From CAZLCK01 sp964558235 (GTDB taxonomy: Bacteria > Actinomycetota > Coriobacteriia > Coriobacteriales > CADBOM01), in NCBI GenBank assembly GCA_964558235.1, contig CAZLCK010000007.1, forward strand, positions 1-40,845: a DNA stretch of 40,845 nucleotides, read 5' to 3'. Of this stretch, positions 16,008 through 24,227 are shown piece by piece. Each line of letters starts with the position of its first letter. Position 1 is the first letter of the stretch. The translations under genes and the position numbers were made by a program. The notes under the pieces are model-generated. The model saw only the letters and a program-made list of their open reading frames with translations. It searched no databases and was not told where the DNA came from.

Positions 16008-16928
16008 CTAGAAAAATGCCCTTTCACAAACTGTGATGGCGCATATAAGTATCAAGCAGCAGACAACAGAGATTACCTGTACACCTGTTATAGGATGTTC
16101 TTTGATATCAAAACGCAGTTCATCGATATATCCGCGCGCCTCTAGAGCATCAAAACTACGGCTTGCTCTAAAGAAGCTTCTGACTAACAGGTTGGAGGCA
16201 ATTCCATTAAAGCTTCTCCATTGTGCGCGAAGAGAGCTTTCGCCAAGGCGTGCATGTGTTGCGATGCTCATCTGTCTAAAAGCTCCTACTAAAATAGATA
16301 TATATCTGTATATAAGCAGCATAAGGTCGGTCACAATTGAGGGTATATGTATGCGCTTAAGGAAAGTTGTAATCTCATAGATCGGTGTAGAAAGTGCTAG
16401 TGCATATAAGCAAGCAAGCGATCCGATTGCTCTTACAATTATCGTGAGTGTATCTATTTGTGATTGAGGTGTTATGCATAAAAACCACTGAAAAAATTGC
16501 ACATTCAAGATACCAATCGGTGTATTAGATACCTCTACTAAAAGCACTATTCCACTTAATGCTACAAAAAGAATTGGTACTGTTAAAAGTGAGAGGTATC
16601 TAGAAAAACTTACACCGCTAGAGAGTAGCGAGACAACCGACATGCCAATGAGCAACACGAGCGCCACAGTAAAAGAGCTAGTTGCAACGCAGATAATTAC
16701 AAGAGCAAGCGTTAGACATGTCTTAAGCCCTGCGTTCCATTTTGTAAGGCGAGATTTATGAGCGATAGTATCGAGATTCAAAAGATCGTGCGAGTGATGG
16801 TGACCATGCGAGATGATTACGGCCCCTATAAACACTGCAACACAAATAATAATGAGTATCGCAAGTGGGATGCGCCCATACAAAAGGAGCGCAAGCATGA
16901 TAGATGTGACTGCAGATGTAGCTATCAT
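16008..16928 (-). CDS. cbiQ: Cobalt ECF transporter transmembrane (T) component CbiQ
   Basis: 306 residues. The T subunit couples the CbiO ATPase to the substrate-binding CbiM. The core (about residue 60 on) has several transmembrane helices and the two cytoplasmic coupling helices with small-residue/Arg motifs (ARLGESSLRAQW, then ARGYID). Unlike a typical CbiQ of about 250 residues, it carries about 50 extra N-terminal residues: two hydrophobic stretches (3-18, 20-39) and the histidine cluster HGHHHSHD (41-48), just before the usual HKSRLTKWNAGLK start. GAGAGGAG lies upstream of the ATG at 16928. Confidence 0.9.
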   Translation of the reverse strand: MIATSAVTSIMLALLLYGRIPLAILIIICVAVFIGAVIISHGHHHSHDLLNLDTIAHKSRLTKWNAGLKTCLTLALVIICVATSSFTVALVLLIGMSVVSLLSSGVSFSRYLSLLTVPILFVALSGIVLLVEVSNTPIGILNVQFFQWFLCITPQSQIDTLTIIVRAIGSLACLYALALSTPIYEITTFLKRIHIPSIVTDLMLLIYRYISILVGAFRQMSIATHARLGESSLRAQWRSFNGIASNLLVRSFFRASRSFDALEARGYIDELRFDIKEHPITGVQVISVVCCLILICAITVCERAFF

Positions 16929-17020
16929 GGATAGTGTGCTCCTCTCTAAAAATCTATCTGGATAGAGTAAAAATCTAAACAGAACAATTACGCAAAATCT
17001 TCAGTATGGACTATCTTTGC

Positions 17021-17374
17021 CTAGGCGGTCTCTGTGTTTGAAGACTCTAACTTGGTCGCATCGCCGCTCTGTTCTTTGGTCGTTTTATAACGAGCGCGGT
17101 AATAGCCAAATCCGTAGCCAAGAATAATTCCACCAATCGCTGCTTGGAGGCAGAACAATAGGCTTTCAGTCTCTCCTCCAGGAAGCTCAATAATAGATGA
17201 GGCCCATGGCTCGTAATCTGGATCTATCTCTGTGATTAGATCCTCAGCCTGACCATCAGCACCTCCAAACTCGGTGTCAGAGAGGGTGGCAAGAGGAATG
17301 ATTGCTATCACTACACAAATTGCTAGCAAGATGACCACAATAGGCCATCTCTTTTTAGGAGCAGAAGAACTCAT
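17021..17374 (-). CDS. cbiN: Cobalt transport protein CbiN
   Basis: 117 residues, two transmembrane helices (about 11-30 and 75-94) around an extracytoplasmic loop. The loop has the CbiN signature EFGGADGQAEDLI, then DPDYEPW, and the second helix the matching ESLLFCLQAAIGGIILGYGF. CbiN works with CbiM in cobalt capture. AAGGAG is about ten bases before the ATG at 17374. A polar, charged C-terminal tail of about 20 residues is longer than in many relatives. It lies between cbiM and cbiQ, the classic order. Confidence 0.93.
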   Translation of the reverse strand: MSSSAPKKRWPIVVILLAICVVIAIIPLATLSDTEFGGADGQAEDLITEIDPDYEPWASSIIELPGGETESLLFCLQAAIGGIILGYGFGYYRARYKTTKEQSGDATKLESSNTETA

Positions 17375-17395
17375 TGCACATCATCTCCTTACAAA

Positions 17396-18217
17396 TCAGA
17401 CAGCCTGTTTGGGCTCTGGGTCGGTATCTTCATGCTTGCTATCCAGTGGCTTGAGATATCCAATCTCTCTAAGCTCAGGTTTTGCATAGGTCTCGAGGCC
17501 GATCATTACGACGACAGCAAGAATTCCTTCGATGATTGCAAGTGGAATCTGTGTTAGAGCAAAGACGCTCATAAACTCAACGACCGATGTCAATACGCCA
17601 CCAACTGCGCTTGGATAAGCCATACCCAGCTGAATGCTGGTGACACAATATGTTGCCAAATCTCCTAAACAGGCTCCTAAAAAGATTGCAATATGCTTAT
17701 TAGCGCCAAGCTTTTTGGAGAGCTTGTAGATGCCAAAGCTGATAAATGGACCAGCGATTCCCATGCTGAATGTATTTGCACCGAGTGTGGTAAGACCACC
17801 ATGAGCAAGTAATATTGATTGGAATAGCAAAACGATTAGTCCAACGATTGCCATAGGAGTAGGTCCAAATAGCATAGCTCCTAGACCAGTACCTGTTGGG
17901 TGGCTTGAAGACCCTGTAACGCTCGGTATTTTAAGAGCGCTTAAAACAAATGCATATGCACCCACCATCGCTAATATGAGCAATAATCTACGGTGTTTCG
18001 AAGCGATTTTTTTGATGCGAATAGCGCCTAGAACCAAAAAAGGGATACAAAGTACTCCCCATGCGACACAAAACTCAACTGGAAGATAACCTTCCATGAT
18101 ATGCATCGCTTGAGCGGACCCCGTTATACCAAATGTAAGCACAACAGCGATAAGCCCGACATATATCGCAGCTCGTTTGAAGCTTATTGGTTTACGGATG
18201 AAATCAGTATCTTTCAT
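17396..18217 (-). CDS. cbiM: Cobalt ECF transporter substrate-binding (S) component CbiM
   Basis: 273 residues. The first 37 form a signal-like segment with a hydrophobic helix ending GSAQA, directly followed by MHIMEGYLPV. In this family the processed N terminus beginning Met-His supplies the metal ligands, so cleavage after AQA is expected. Six to seven hydrophobic helices follow, with HPTGTGLGAMLFGP and LAHGGLTTLGANTFSMG carrying the conserved His and Asn. The ATG at 18217 has a perfect AGGAGG. It is the first gene of cbiMNQO and sits behind a cobalamin riboswitch, so cobalt uptake should fall when B12 is plentiful. Confidence 0.95.
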   Translation of the reverse strand: MKDTDFIRKPISFKRAAIYVGLIAVVLTFGITGSAQAMHIMEGYLPVEFCVAWGVLCIPFLVLGAIRIKKIASKHRRLLLILAMVGAYAFVLSALKIPSVTGSSSHPTGTGLGAMLFGPTPMAIVGLIVLLFQSILLAHGGLTTLGANTFSMGIAGPFISFGIYKLSKKLGANKHIAIFLGACLGDLATYCVTSIQLGMAYPSAVGGVLTSVVEFMSVFALTQIPLAIIEGILAVVVMIGLETYAKPELREIGYLKPLDSKHEDTDPEPKQAV

Positions 18218-18231
18218 AATCCTCCTGTCCT

Positions 18232-18262
18232 AGCAAGTGCTTTTTCTCAAAAAAGACTTGCT
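18232..18262 (-). promoter_or_regulatory. Leader hairpin next to the cbiM ribosome site
   Basis: On the minus strand AGCAAGT pairs with ACTTGCT, and the intervening T-run and A-run can extend the stem. Its 3' arm ends five bases from the AGGAGG (18221-18226). This placement would suit control of translation; the T-run sits inside the stem, so it is not a standard terminator. A second stem-loop (GATAG 18354-18358 with CTATC 18386-18390, enclosing GCATGC/GCATG) lies between it and the riboswitch. Confidence 0.45.
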
Positions 18263-18423
18263 GCTCTTAACCTGCCCATTTTGTAATGAGCCACCAAACG
18301 GACGAAGAGGACCTTAGTGTCTTTTCGTTTCCTAAGAAGCCGACTCTAGCGACGATAGTTGCTCATGCCTAAAGCATGCACTCCGCTATCTTTTAGTCAG
18401 ACCTGCTTTCCAGGGCATCTAAG

Positions 18424-18545
18424 TGGATAGGTGCTCCGACTTTGTTTCAACTGACAGATCGTGTATGCCTACAAATAGTAATCTGCCATCAACGTTTACG
18501 GTTACTGGTATAGCGCAGGATTTGCACCTGCATTCCCCTAAGCGC
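18424..18545 (-). ncRNA. Cobalamin riboswitch (AdoCbl/RF00174-like), approximate limits
   Basis: The minus-strand leader of cbiM contains the hallmark core GGGGAATGCAGGTGCAAATC (about 18518-18537), followed by CCTGC and ACCAGTAACCGTAA, and then the B12 box AGTCGGAGCACCTATCC (18425-18441). A peripheral stem GGCAGAT/ATCTGTC (18481-18487 with 18453-18459) lies between. These match the order of conserved parts in cobalamin riboswitches, though the central CCGCAACTG part is diverged. Boundaries are approximate; the helix-closing P1 was not resolved by eye. Confidence 0.88.
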
Positions 18546-18562
18546 ACTGTGCGCGCTCATGT

Positions 18563-18589
18563 TTTATAAAACACGTCCATCTTCGCCAA
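18563..18589 (-). promoter_or_regulatory. Putative promoter of the riboswitch-cbiMNQO transcript
   Basis: On the minus strand TTGGCG (18584-18589) and TATAAA (18563-18568) are 15 bases apart. Transcription would start near 18557, just before the hairpin GCGCACAGTGCGC and the riboswitch core. Confidence 0.4.
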
Positions 18590-18727
18590 TATTGCAAGTA
18601 CATATATAACATTTTTTCAATTTGAATGCATTTAAAAATATTTGAATGTAAAATACTTGAGCTAAATGAACCTTTAGAGCGCCTAAGACAAGAGTAAATT
18701 AACGATGCTTGTCGGAAAGGGGAAAAG

Positions 18728-19495
18728 ATGATCAGGTTTGTTGGAGCTGGGAGCGGTGCGCCAGATCTAATAACGCTTCGTGGAGATCGTCTACTAAGAG
18801 AGGCAGACGTGGTCATCTGGGCTGGAAGTCTTGTTAATCCAGAGCTTTTAAATGTATGCAAACCAGAGTGCGAGATTTTTGACAGTGCCAAGATGACATT
18901 AGAAGATGTAATCGGTGTAATGAAGCGTGCGCATTCTGAAGGCAAGGAGGTCGTAAGACTTCATACCGGAGACTCCTCAATCTACGGTGCAATTCGTGAG
19001 CAGATCGACGAACTTAATGCTGCAGATATCCCTTGGGAGATTGTGCCTGGTGTATCAAGTTTTTGTGGCGCTGCCGCTGCGCTAGGAGCTGAACTTACAC
19101 TTCCAGGAGTCAGTCAGACCGTTATTCTTACCCGTCTTGAGGGGCGCACCCCAATGCCAGAGGGCGAAGATATGCGTTCTTTGGCGGCTCATGGTTCAAC
19201 AATGGTTATCTTTTTGTCAGCCGGTATGCTCGACAAACTTGCTGATGAACTAATTGCTGCTGGACGTGACCCCAACTCTCCGGCAGCGATCGTTTATAAG
19301 GCTACGTGGCCAGATGAAAAGGTTTTGCGCTGTACTGTTGAAACTCTTGCCAAGACAGGTGCAGAAAATGACATATCCTCGACCGCGCTTGTGATCGTAG
19401 GTGATGTTTTAGGCGAGGCATACGATCGCAGTCTTTTATATCATCCTGGATTTACCACCGCATTTCGCAAGGGCGATGGCTCAATCGATGCATGA
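18728..19495 (+). CDS. cbiF: Cobalt-precorrin-4 C11-methyltransferase
   Basis: 255 residues, the usual CbiF/CobM size. It methylates C11 of cobalt-precorrin-4 using S-adenosylmethionine. Signatures: IRFVGAGSGAPDLITLRGDR at the N terminus, VVIWAGSLVNPELL, RLHTGDSSIYGAIREQID (the glycine loop of class III methyltransferases), IVPGVSSFCGAAAALGAELT and, later, VIFLSAG. GGAAAGGGG precedes the ATG. It is the first gene of the 20-kb plus-strand corrin block, divergent from the cobalt importer; the shared 170-base region is AT-rich and contains TTTGAATG twice (18621, 18641). I see no riboswitch on this strand. Confidence 0.95.
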   Translation: MIRFVGAGSGAPDLITLRGDRLLREADVVIWAGSLVNPELLNVCKPECEIFDSAKMTLEDVIGVMKRAHSEGKEVVRLHTGDSSIYGAIREQIDELNAADIPWEIVPGVSSFCGAAAALGAELTLPGVSQTVILTRLEGRTPMPEGEDMRSLAAHGSTMVIFLSAGMLDKLADELIAAGRDPNSPAAIVYKATWPDEKVLRCTVETLAKTGAENDISSTALVIVGDVLGEAYDRSLLYHPGFTTAFRKGDGSIDA

Positions 19496-19638
19496 TTTTT
19501 CCTCCTCTTTTTAAGTGGTTTATTCATGAACCATTTGAAGCATTTGAAAATAAAAAGCGATAAAAGATTGCTTTTGGCTATACTTTTTCGCATATGTTGC
19601 CCTCTTGATATTAGTTTTAAAGGGATGGAGGCCGCCAT

Positions 19639-20409
19639 ATGAGAGGCGTTTTATTTGCGAGCTTTGGTTGCACTCATGAGTCTGCAAGGACTCTTGCTAT
19701 CGACGCTGTCGCTAAGCGTATTGGTGCGGATTTCAACGATTCTCAAGTTTGGCAAGCATACACCAGCACAATGATCAGGCGTGCTCTTAAGAAGCGCGGC
19801 GTGGTTGTTCTAGGAGTTGCTGAGGCTCTTGAAGAAATGGCCGATGCTGGTGTAACCGATGCAATTGTGTGTTCTGGACATCTTCTTCCAGGCGAAGAAT
19901 ATGACAAGCTGATGCGCGAGGCATCTAGTGTATCAGGTAGATTTAATAGCTTAAAGGTATCGACTCCGCTTATCTCTGGTACTGATGATTTGTTAACTAT
20001 AGCGCATATTATCTCTGAGAGATTTCCTGCTAGGGATGACAGAGCAATTGTTCTCATGGGTCACGGAACACGTACCTTTGCCAATATTGTTTATCCAGCA
20101 CTGGATAGCATTTTGTCATCTATTGGTCGCTCAGACATATGCGTGGCAACGGTTGAAGCATATCCAGAGTTTGATGACATTATGCCCCGTATCGAATCTA
20201 TGGGCGTAAAGTGCGTGACGCTTTTTCCTCTTATGTTGGTAGCTGGTGATCATGCGAAAAACGATATGGCAGGTGAGGAACCCAGCAGTTGGGCCTCAAT
20301 TTTGCGCGCAAAGAGCTTTGAGGTTGAATGCGACCTTACTGGAATGGGAGAGATTCCTGCTATAGCCGATCTTTACGCCGCTCATGCTCATAAAGCCTCT
20401 AAGGAATAG
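19639..20409 (+). CDS. cbiK: Sirohydrochlorin cobaltochelatase, anaerobic CbiK type
   Basis: 256 residues. It inserts cobalt into sirohydrochlorin, the entry step of the early-cobalt pathway. The N-terminal half has VLFASFGCTHESARTLAIDA and the C-terminal half VLMGHGTRTFANIVYPALDS. Likely metal ligands are His142 (GHGT), Glu173 (TVEAYPEF) and His205 (VAGDHAKNDM), matching the two-His-one-Glu site of CbiK. No signal peptide, so cytoplasmic. AGGGATGGAGG lies upstream of the ATG. A 143-base gap separates it from cbiF; TATACT at about 19577-19582 could be an internal promoter. Confidence 0.94.
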   Translation: MRGVLFASFGCTHESARTLAIDAVAKRIGADFNDSQVWQAYTSTMIRRALKKRGVVVLGVAEALEEMADAGVTDAIVCSGHLLPGEEYDKLMREASSVSGRFNSLKVSTPLISGTDDLLTIAHIISERFPARDDRAIVLMGHGTRTFANIVYPALDSILSSIGRSDICVATVEAYPEFDDIMPRIESMGVKCVTLFPLMLVAGDHAKNDMAGEEPSSWASILRAKSFEVECDLTGMGEIPAIADLYAAHAHKASKE

Positions 20410-20412
20410 AGT

Positions 20413-21576
20413 TTGGCATTCGAACACTACATATACACGGGAAGTAAGCGTTTGCGCTGTGGTTATACCACAGGTAGCTGTGCTGCTATTGCCGCAAAAG
20501 CTGCCACAGAAATGCTACTCGATCAGCACATTGTAAAACATGCGAGCATTGTAACTCCAAAGGGCATTGAGGTTTCAGTTGATGTTGAATGTGCCTCATT
20601 TGGGTTCGATTGGGCTATATGTGGTGTTCGCAAAGATGGCGGCGACGATCATGACGCAACTCATGGTGCGCTAATAAGTGTTGAAGTTAAACGCTCGGAT
20701 ATCGAAGGTATAACCATCGATGGCGGTAAGGGCGTTGGACGCGTTACGCGCCCTGGACTTTCTCAACCAATCGGAACAGCTGCTATCAACCCCGTTCCTC
20801 GTTCGATGATAGCTCAAGCTGTGGAAGACGTCTGCCAAGAACGAGGCGTAAAATGTGCTTTTGAAGTGATTGTAAGTGTTGAAGGTGGAGAAGAAATTGC
20901 CAAAAAGACCTTTAATTCCAATCTTGGCATAGTGGATGGAATCTCGATACTCGGGACTTCTGGAATTGTGGAACCACGCAGTTTAAAAGCTCTTCGCGAC
21001 AGCATCGAACTTGAGTTTAGCCAATATGCGGCCGAAGGGGTTAGAGCTTTAGTTCTAGTGCCAGGAAATATGGGACGCGATTTTTTGCATACGAGTCCTA
21101 CTTTGACCGATATTTCAGATGCCCCATCGGTGGAGTGTGCGAATTTTATTGGAGATTCGATCGATTATGCTGTACGTGAAGGGTTTACTCATCTGCTCGT
21201 TATTGGACATCTCGGAAAGATGTCTAAAGTGGCTGGCGGAATTATGGATACTCATTCACGCATAGCTGACTGCAGAACTGAGATAATATGCGCTCACGCA
21301 GCAGCGTGTGGTGCTTCGCAAGATGTAGCTCGCGAACTTTTAGGATGTATCACAGCCGATGCATGTTGTGATGTTCTTGATCGTGAAGGTTTACTAGAGG
21401 CTACTTTAAATTCACTTTCTGAAGCCTTGCAGATCTATCTGGACAGGCGCGCTGATGGGAAATTAAAGATTGGCGCTGTGGTATTTACGCCATCTAGGTC
21501 AGAACTCATCAGAACTAGCGGAGCTGCTTTGGCGATTGAAGGAATTATGAGACAAAAAGGTAAAGAAGATGAGTGA
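20413..21576 (+). CDS. cbiD: Cobalt-precorrin-5B C1-methyltransferase
   Basis: 387 residues. CbiD methylates C1 in the anaerobic pathway. The N terminus has the defining RCGYTTGSCAAIAAKAA (residues 15-31), and the C-terminal part KMSKVAGGIMDTHSRIADC with the conserved His. The apparent start is a TTG at 20413: no ATG or GTG lies between the cbiK stop and the conserved motif, and AAGGAA precedes it. Its end overlaps cbiL by eight bases, arguing for coupled translation. Confidence 0.95.
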   Translation: MAFEHYIYTGSKRLRCGYTTGSCAAIAAKAATEMLLDQHIVKHASIVTPKGIEVSVDVECASFGFDWAICGVRKDGGDDHDATHGALISVEVKRSDIEGITIDGGKGVGRVTRPGLSQPIGTAAINPVPRSMIAQAVEDVCQERGVKCAFEVIVSVEGGEEIAKKTFNSNLGIVDGISILGTSGIVEPRSLKALRDSIELEFSQYAAEGVRALVLVPGNMGRDFLHTSPTLTDISDAPSVECANFIGDSIDYAVREGFTHLLVIGHLGKMSKVAGGIMDTHSRIADCRTEIICAHAAACGASQDVARELLGCITADACCDVLDREGLLEATLNSLSEALQIYLDRRADGKLKIGAVVFTPSRSELIRTSGAALAIEGIMRQKGKEDE

Positions 21577-22261
21577 TGCTAAGTTTTATGGAGTAAGCGT
21601 AGGTCCGGGGGATCCTGAACTTGTAACTATCAAGGCTGTGCGTGTGATGGAACAATGTTTTACTATTGCAGCTGTACAGACAAAAAGCGGGGCAAATGTG
21701 GCACTTGATGTAGCGCGAGCTGCCGCCAAACTTGATGATAAGAAGATCCTATATCTATCCTTTGCGATGAGTACAGATCCAGAAGTTCTTGAGAAAAGTC
21801 ATCGCGTTGCTGCTGAACAGGTTTTAGAGGAGCTCAAAGCGGGTAGAAGTGTTGCGATGCCAAATATCGGAGATGCAAGCATCTACTCTACCTTTGCATA
21901 TATCAAAGAGATAGTTGAAGAGGCTGGATATGAGTGTCCAGTTATTCCTGGTGTTCCAAGTTTTTGTGCAATAGCGGCCACTTTAGGTGAAACACTAACG
22001 CCTCGTATGGATACACCATTGCATATCATTCCATCGGGTTTTGAAGATCTTGATGAAGCGCTTGATATGGATGGTACTAAGGTGATCATGAAAGCTGGCA
22101 AGTCTTTAGGCGATATTAAAGAACTTCTTCGTAAAAAGAGGCTTTACGAAAAGGCTTCGCTTGTTGAAAATTGTGGTCTACCCAATGAGCGTGTAGCTCA
22201 CAACTTAGATGACATCGATGGACATGGAGCATATTTCACTACATTGATTGTGAAGCAGTGA
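21569..22261 (+). CDS. cbiL: Cobalt-precorrin-2 C20-methyltransferase
   Basis: 230 residues, the normal CbiL/CobI length. It adds the methyl group at C20, the first peripheral methylation after cobalt insertion. Seen: FYGVSVGPGDPELVTIKAVR at the start, the NIGDASIYSTFAYIKEIV glycine loop, VIPGVPSFCAIAATLGETLT, and VIMKAGKSL. The start ATG lies inside the end of cbiD. A 134-base gap follows. Confidence 0.95.
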   Translation: MSDAKFYGVSVGPGDPELVTIKAVRVMEQCFTIAAVQTKSGANVALDVARAAAKLDDKKILYLSFAMSTDPEVLEKSHRVAAEQVLEELKAGRSVAMPNIGDASIYSTFAYIKEIVEEAGYECPVIPGVPSFCAIAATLGETLTPRMDTPLHIIPSGFEDLDEALDMDGTKVIMKAGKSLGDIKELLRKKRLYEKASLVENCGLPNERVAHNLDDIDGHGAYFTTLIVKQ

Positions 22262-22395
22262 AGGCTTTCTTACAAAATTTTAAAAATGCAACCCTAACGA
22301 GCTTGTTGTAGCTAGTAATCGGGAGTTTCGCAGATAACATAATTTTGCAAATTACATAAAAAGATTGTGAAAAAGTGATCAATAAGGGATCTAGT

Positions 22396-23469
22396 ATGCA
22401 TATGAGCATCATAGCCTTTTCAGACCAAGGGTTTGAACTGGCGCATAGAATTGAGGACTCAGTTGCTTCGCTTATGGGCGATAAGGATCTCTTTATCTCA
22501 GTGAGCGCTGGGTTTGGTAAAAATAAGATTTCTCTTGACGATTGGACGCGTAACGCCTTTGCTAATTCAGATGCGCTTATTTTTGTTGGCGCATGCGGTA
22601 TCGCGGTTCGTGCAATTTCTCCGTATGTTGTTCAAAAAACTGTAGACCCTGCAGTCGTCGTTGTAGATGACTGTGGTCGTTGGGTGATTTCGCTACTATC
22701 TGGACACATTGGAGGAGCTAATCGGCTAACCGATCTTATTGCTAAGTCGATCGGTGCAGAATCTATCGTTACAACAGCCACCGATGGACGTGGACTTTGG
22801 GCGGTAGATGATTGGGCTGCAAGACGTGGTCTTTATGTGGAAAATCCTCTACAAATAAAGGCTGTATCTTCCAAGCTACTTTCGGGCGGTCGGATCTCAG
22901 TTTATAGCGATCTTCCGATATCGGGAGATCCACCAAGAGAGGTTGATTTTTTTTCTAAGGAAAGTACTACAGATGACAGTAAAACTACAGATGACAGTAA
23001 AAAATCTGTCGATGTTTTGATCTCTGCTTTTTTGTGTGAGAATGCTCCAGATAGCGTTGAGCCACTATATCTTGTGCCTAAATCTATTGTAATAGGTATA
23101 GGGTGTCGTAAAGGTACTTCGCAAGATGACATTGCTGCTGCAGTGGATTTAGTCATCCATAAAGCGGACGTAATTCCTAATGCCGTCGACCATATAGCGA
23201 GTATTGATTTAAAGGCTAGTGAGATTGGACTCGTAGAGTTTTGTAAAAAGCGCAATATTCCTCTTATCACATATTCGGCCGAGCAGCTTTTGAACGTGCA
23301 TGGTAGTGTATCGTCTTCGGAATTTGTGAGAGACATCACTGGAGTTGACAATGTTTGCGAGAGATCGGCTTTAGCTAGAGGCGGAAGGCTTATTTTACCT
23401 AAATGTGCCATCAACGGTGTGACTGTAGCAATTGCTGAGTTGGATTATCAGCTAAGCTGGAAGGAATGA
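22396..23469 (+). CDS. cbiG: Cobalt-precorrin-5A hydrolase
   Basis: CbiG opens the delta-lactone of cobalt-precorrin-5A and releases acetaldehyde. The frame opens with a GTG at 22375, but the ATG at 22396 has AAGGGA six bases upstream and is preferred, giving 357 residues. The N-terminal and central part has FVGACGIAVRAISPYVV, LSGHIGGANRLTDLIA and TATDGRGLWAVDDWA; the C-terminal CbiG_C domain has VIGIGCRKGTSQDDIAAAV and FCKKRNIPLITYSAEQL. Between them is a polar linker with a doubled six-residue unit (TTDDSK twice). It overlaps the cbiH start region. Confidence 0.94.
   Translation: MHMSIIAFSDQGFELAHRIEDSVASLMGDKDLFISVSAGFGKNKISLDDWTRNAFANSDALIFVGACGIAVRAISPYVVQKTVDPAVVVVDDCGRWVISLLSGHIGGANRLTDLIAKSIGAESIVTTATDGRGLWAVDDWAARRGLYVENPLQIKAVSSKLLSGGRISVYSDLPISGDPPREVDFFSKESTTDDSKTTDDSKKSVDVLISAFLCENAPDSVEPLYLVPKSIVIGIGCRKGTSQDDIAAAVDLVIHKADVIPNAVDHIASIDLKASEIGLVEFCKKRNIPLITYSAEQLLNVHGSVSSSEFVRDITGVDNVCERSALARGGRLILPKCAINGVTVAIAELDYQLSWKE
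22966..23001 (+). repeat. 18-base unit repeated twice inside cbiG
   Basis: ACTACAGATGACAGTAAA occurs twice in exact tandem, in frame, encoding TTDDSK twice in the linker between the central and C-terminal domains of CbiG. Confidence 0.9.
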
Positions 23470-23471
23470 GG

Positions 23472-24227
23472 ATGGGAACTCTTTACGTGGTTGGGATTGG
23501 TCCTGGAGGCGCTGGTGGAATGACTGCCGATGCAAGTGCGGCGATTAATGCGAGCGATCTCATCTGTGGATATACAGAGTATGTGAAGTTGGTCTCGGTG
23601 ATGTTTCCTGATAAAGAGACGCTAGCCACACCTATGATGCATGAGATAAAGAGATGCAAAGCGGCTCTCAAGGCAGCTCAGGAAGGTAGAACTGTCTCGA
23701 TGGTCTGCAGCGGAGATGCTGGCGTTTATGGAATGGCCTCTCCAATTCTTGAACTTGCGGGGGATTATCCTTCGGTTAATGTGGAGGTTGTCTGCGGTGT
23801 TAGCGCAGCACAATCTGGTGCAGCTGTGCTTGGCGCTCCACTTTCACACGATTTTGCAACTATTTCTCTATCGGATCTGCTTACTCCTTGGGAGTTAATT
23901 GAAAAGCGCTTAGAAGCAGCAGGGTCTGCCGATTTTTGTATATGCCTTTATAATCCTAGAAGCAAGAGGCGTGCTGATTATCTTGCGCGCGTGGCAGAAA
24001 TATTACAAAAATATCGTGTTTCTGAAACTCCGTGTGGATGGGTTCGCTTGATTGGACGACCCGATCAAACTAGTGGGATTTTAACTCTAGGAGAGCTTGC
24101 TGATCTTGAGGCTGATATGTTTACCACGGTGTTTATCGGCAACAGTCAGACAAAGATCGAGGGCGGGCGCATGGTGACACCCAGAGGATATCGAGAGAAG
24201 TATGATGAAAAGTGTCAAGATAGTTAG
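23472..24227 (+). CDS. cbiH: Cobalt-precorrin-3 C17-methyltransferase
   Basis: About 251 residues. CbiH methylates C17 and drives ring contraction. Seen: LYVVGIGPGGAGGMTADAS at the start, the SMVCSGDAGVYGMASPILEL loop, VVCGVSAAQSGAAVLGAPLS, and CLYNPRSKRRADYL, all typical of the family. An ATG at 23466 overlaps the cbiG stop (ATGA), but the ATG at 23472 has AAGGA at a six-base spacing and gives the usual N terminus. Its end overlaps cbiET by 26 bases. Confidence 0.95.
   Translation: MGTLYVVGIGPGGAGGMTADASAAINASDLICGYTEYVKLVSVMFPDKETLATPMMHEIKRCKAALKAAQEGRTVSMVCSGDAGVYGMASPILELAGDYPSVNVEVVCGVSAAQSGAAVLGAPLSHDFATISLSDLLTPWELIEKRLEAAGSADFCICLYNPRSKRRADYLARVAEILQKYRVSETPCGWVRLIGRPDQTSGILTLGELADLEADMFTTVFIGNSQTKIEGGRMVTPRGYREKYDEKCQDS

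Noticed and set aside
22902..23414. 170-codon minus-strand frame inside cbiG
   Set aside because: cbiG motifs are continuous on the plus strand; no ribosome site or recognisable motif in the antisense frame.
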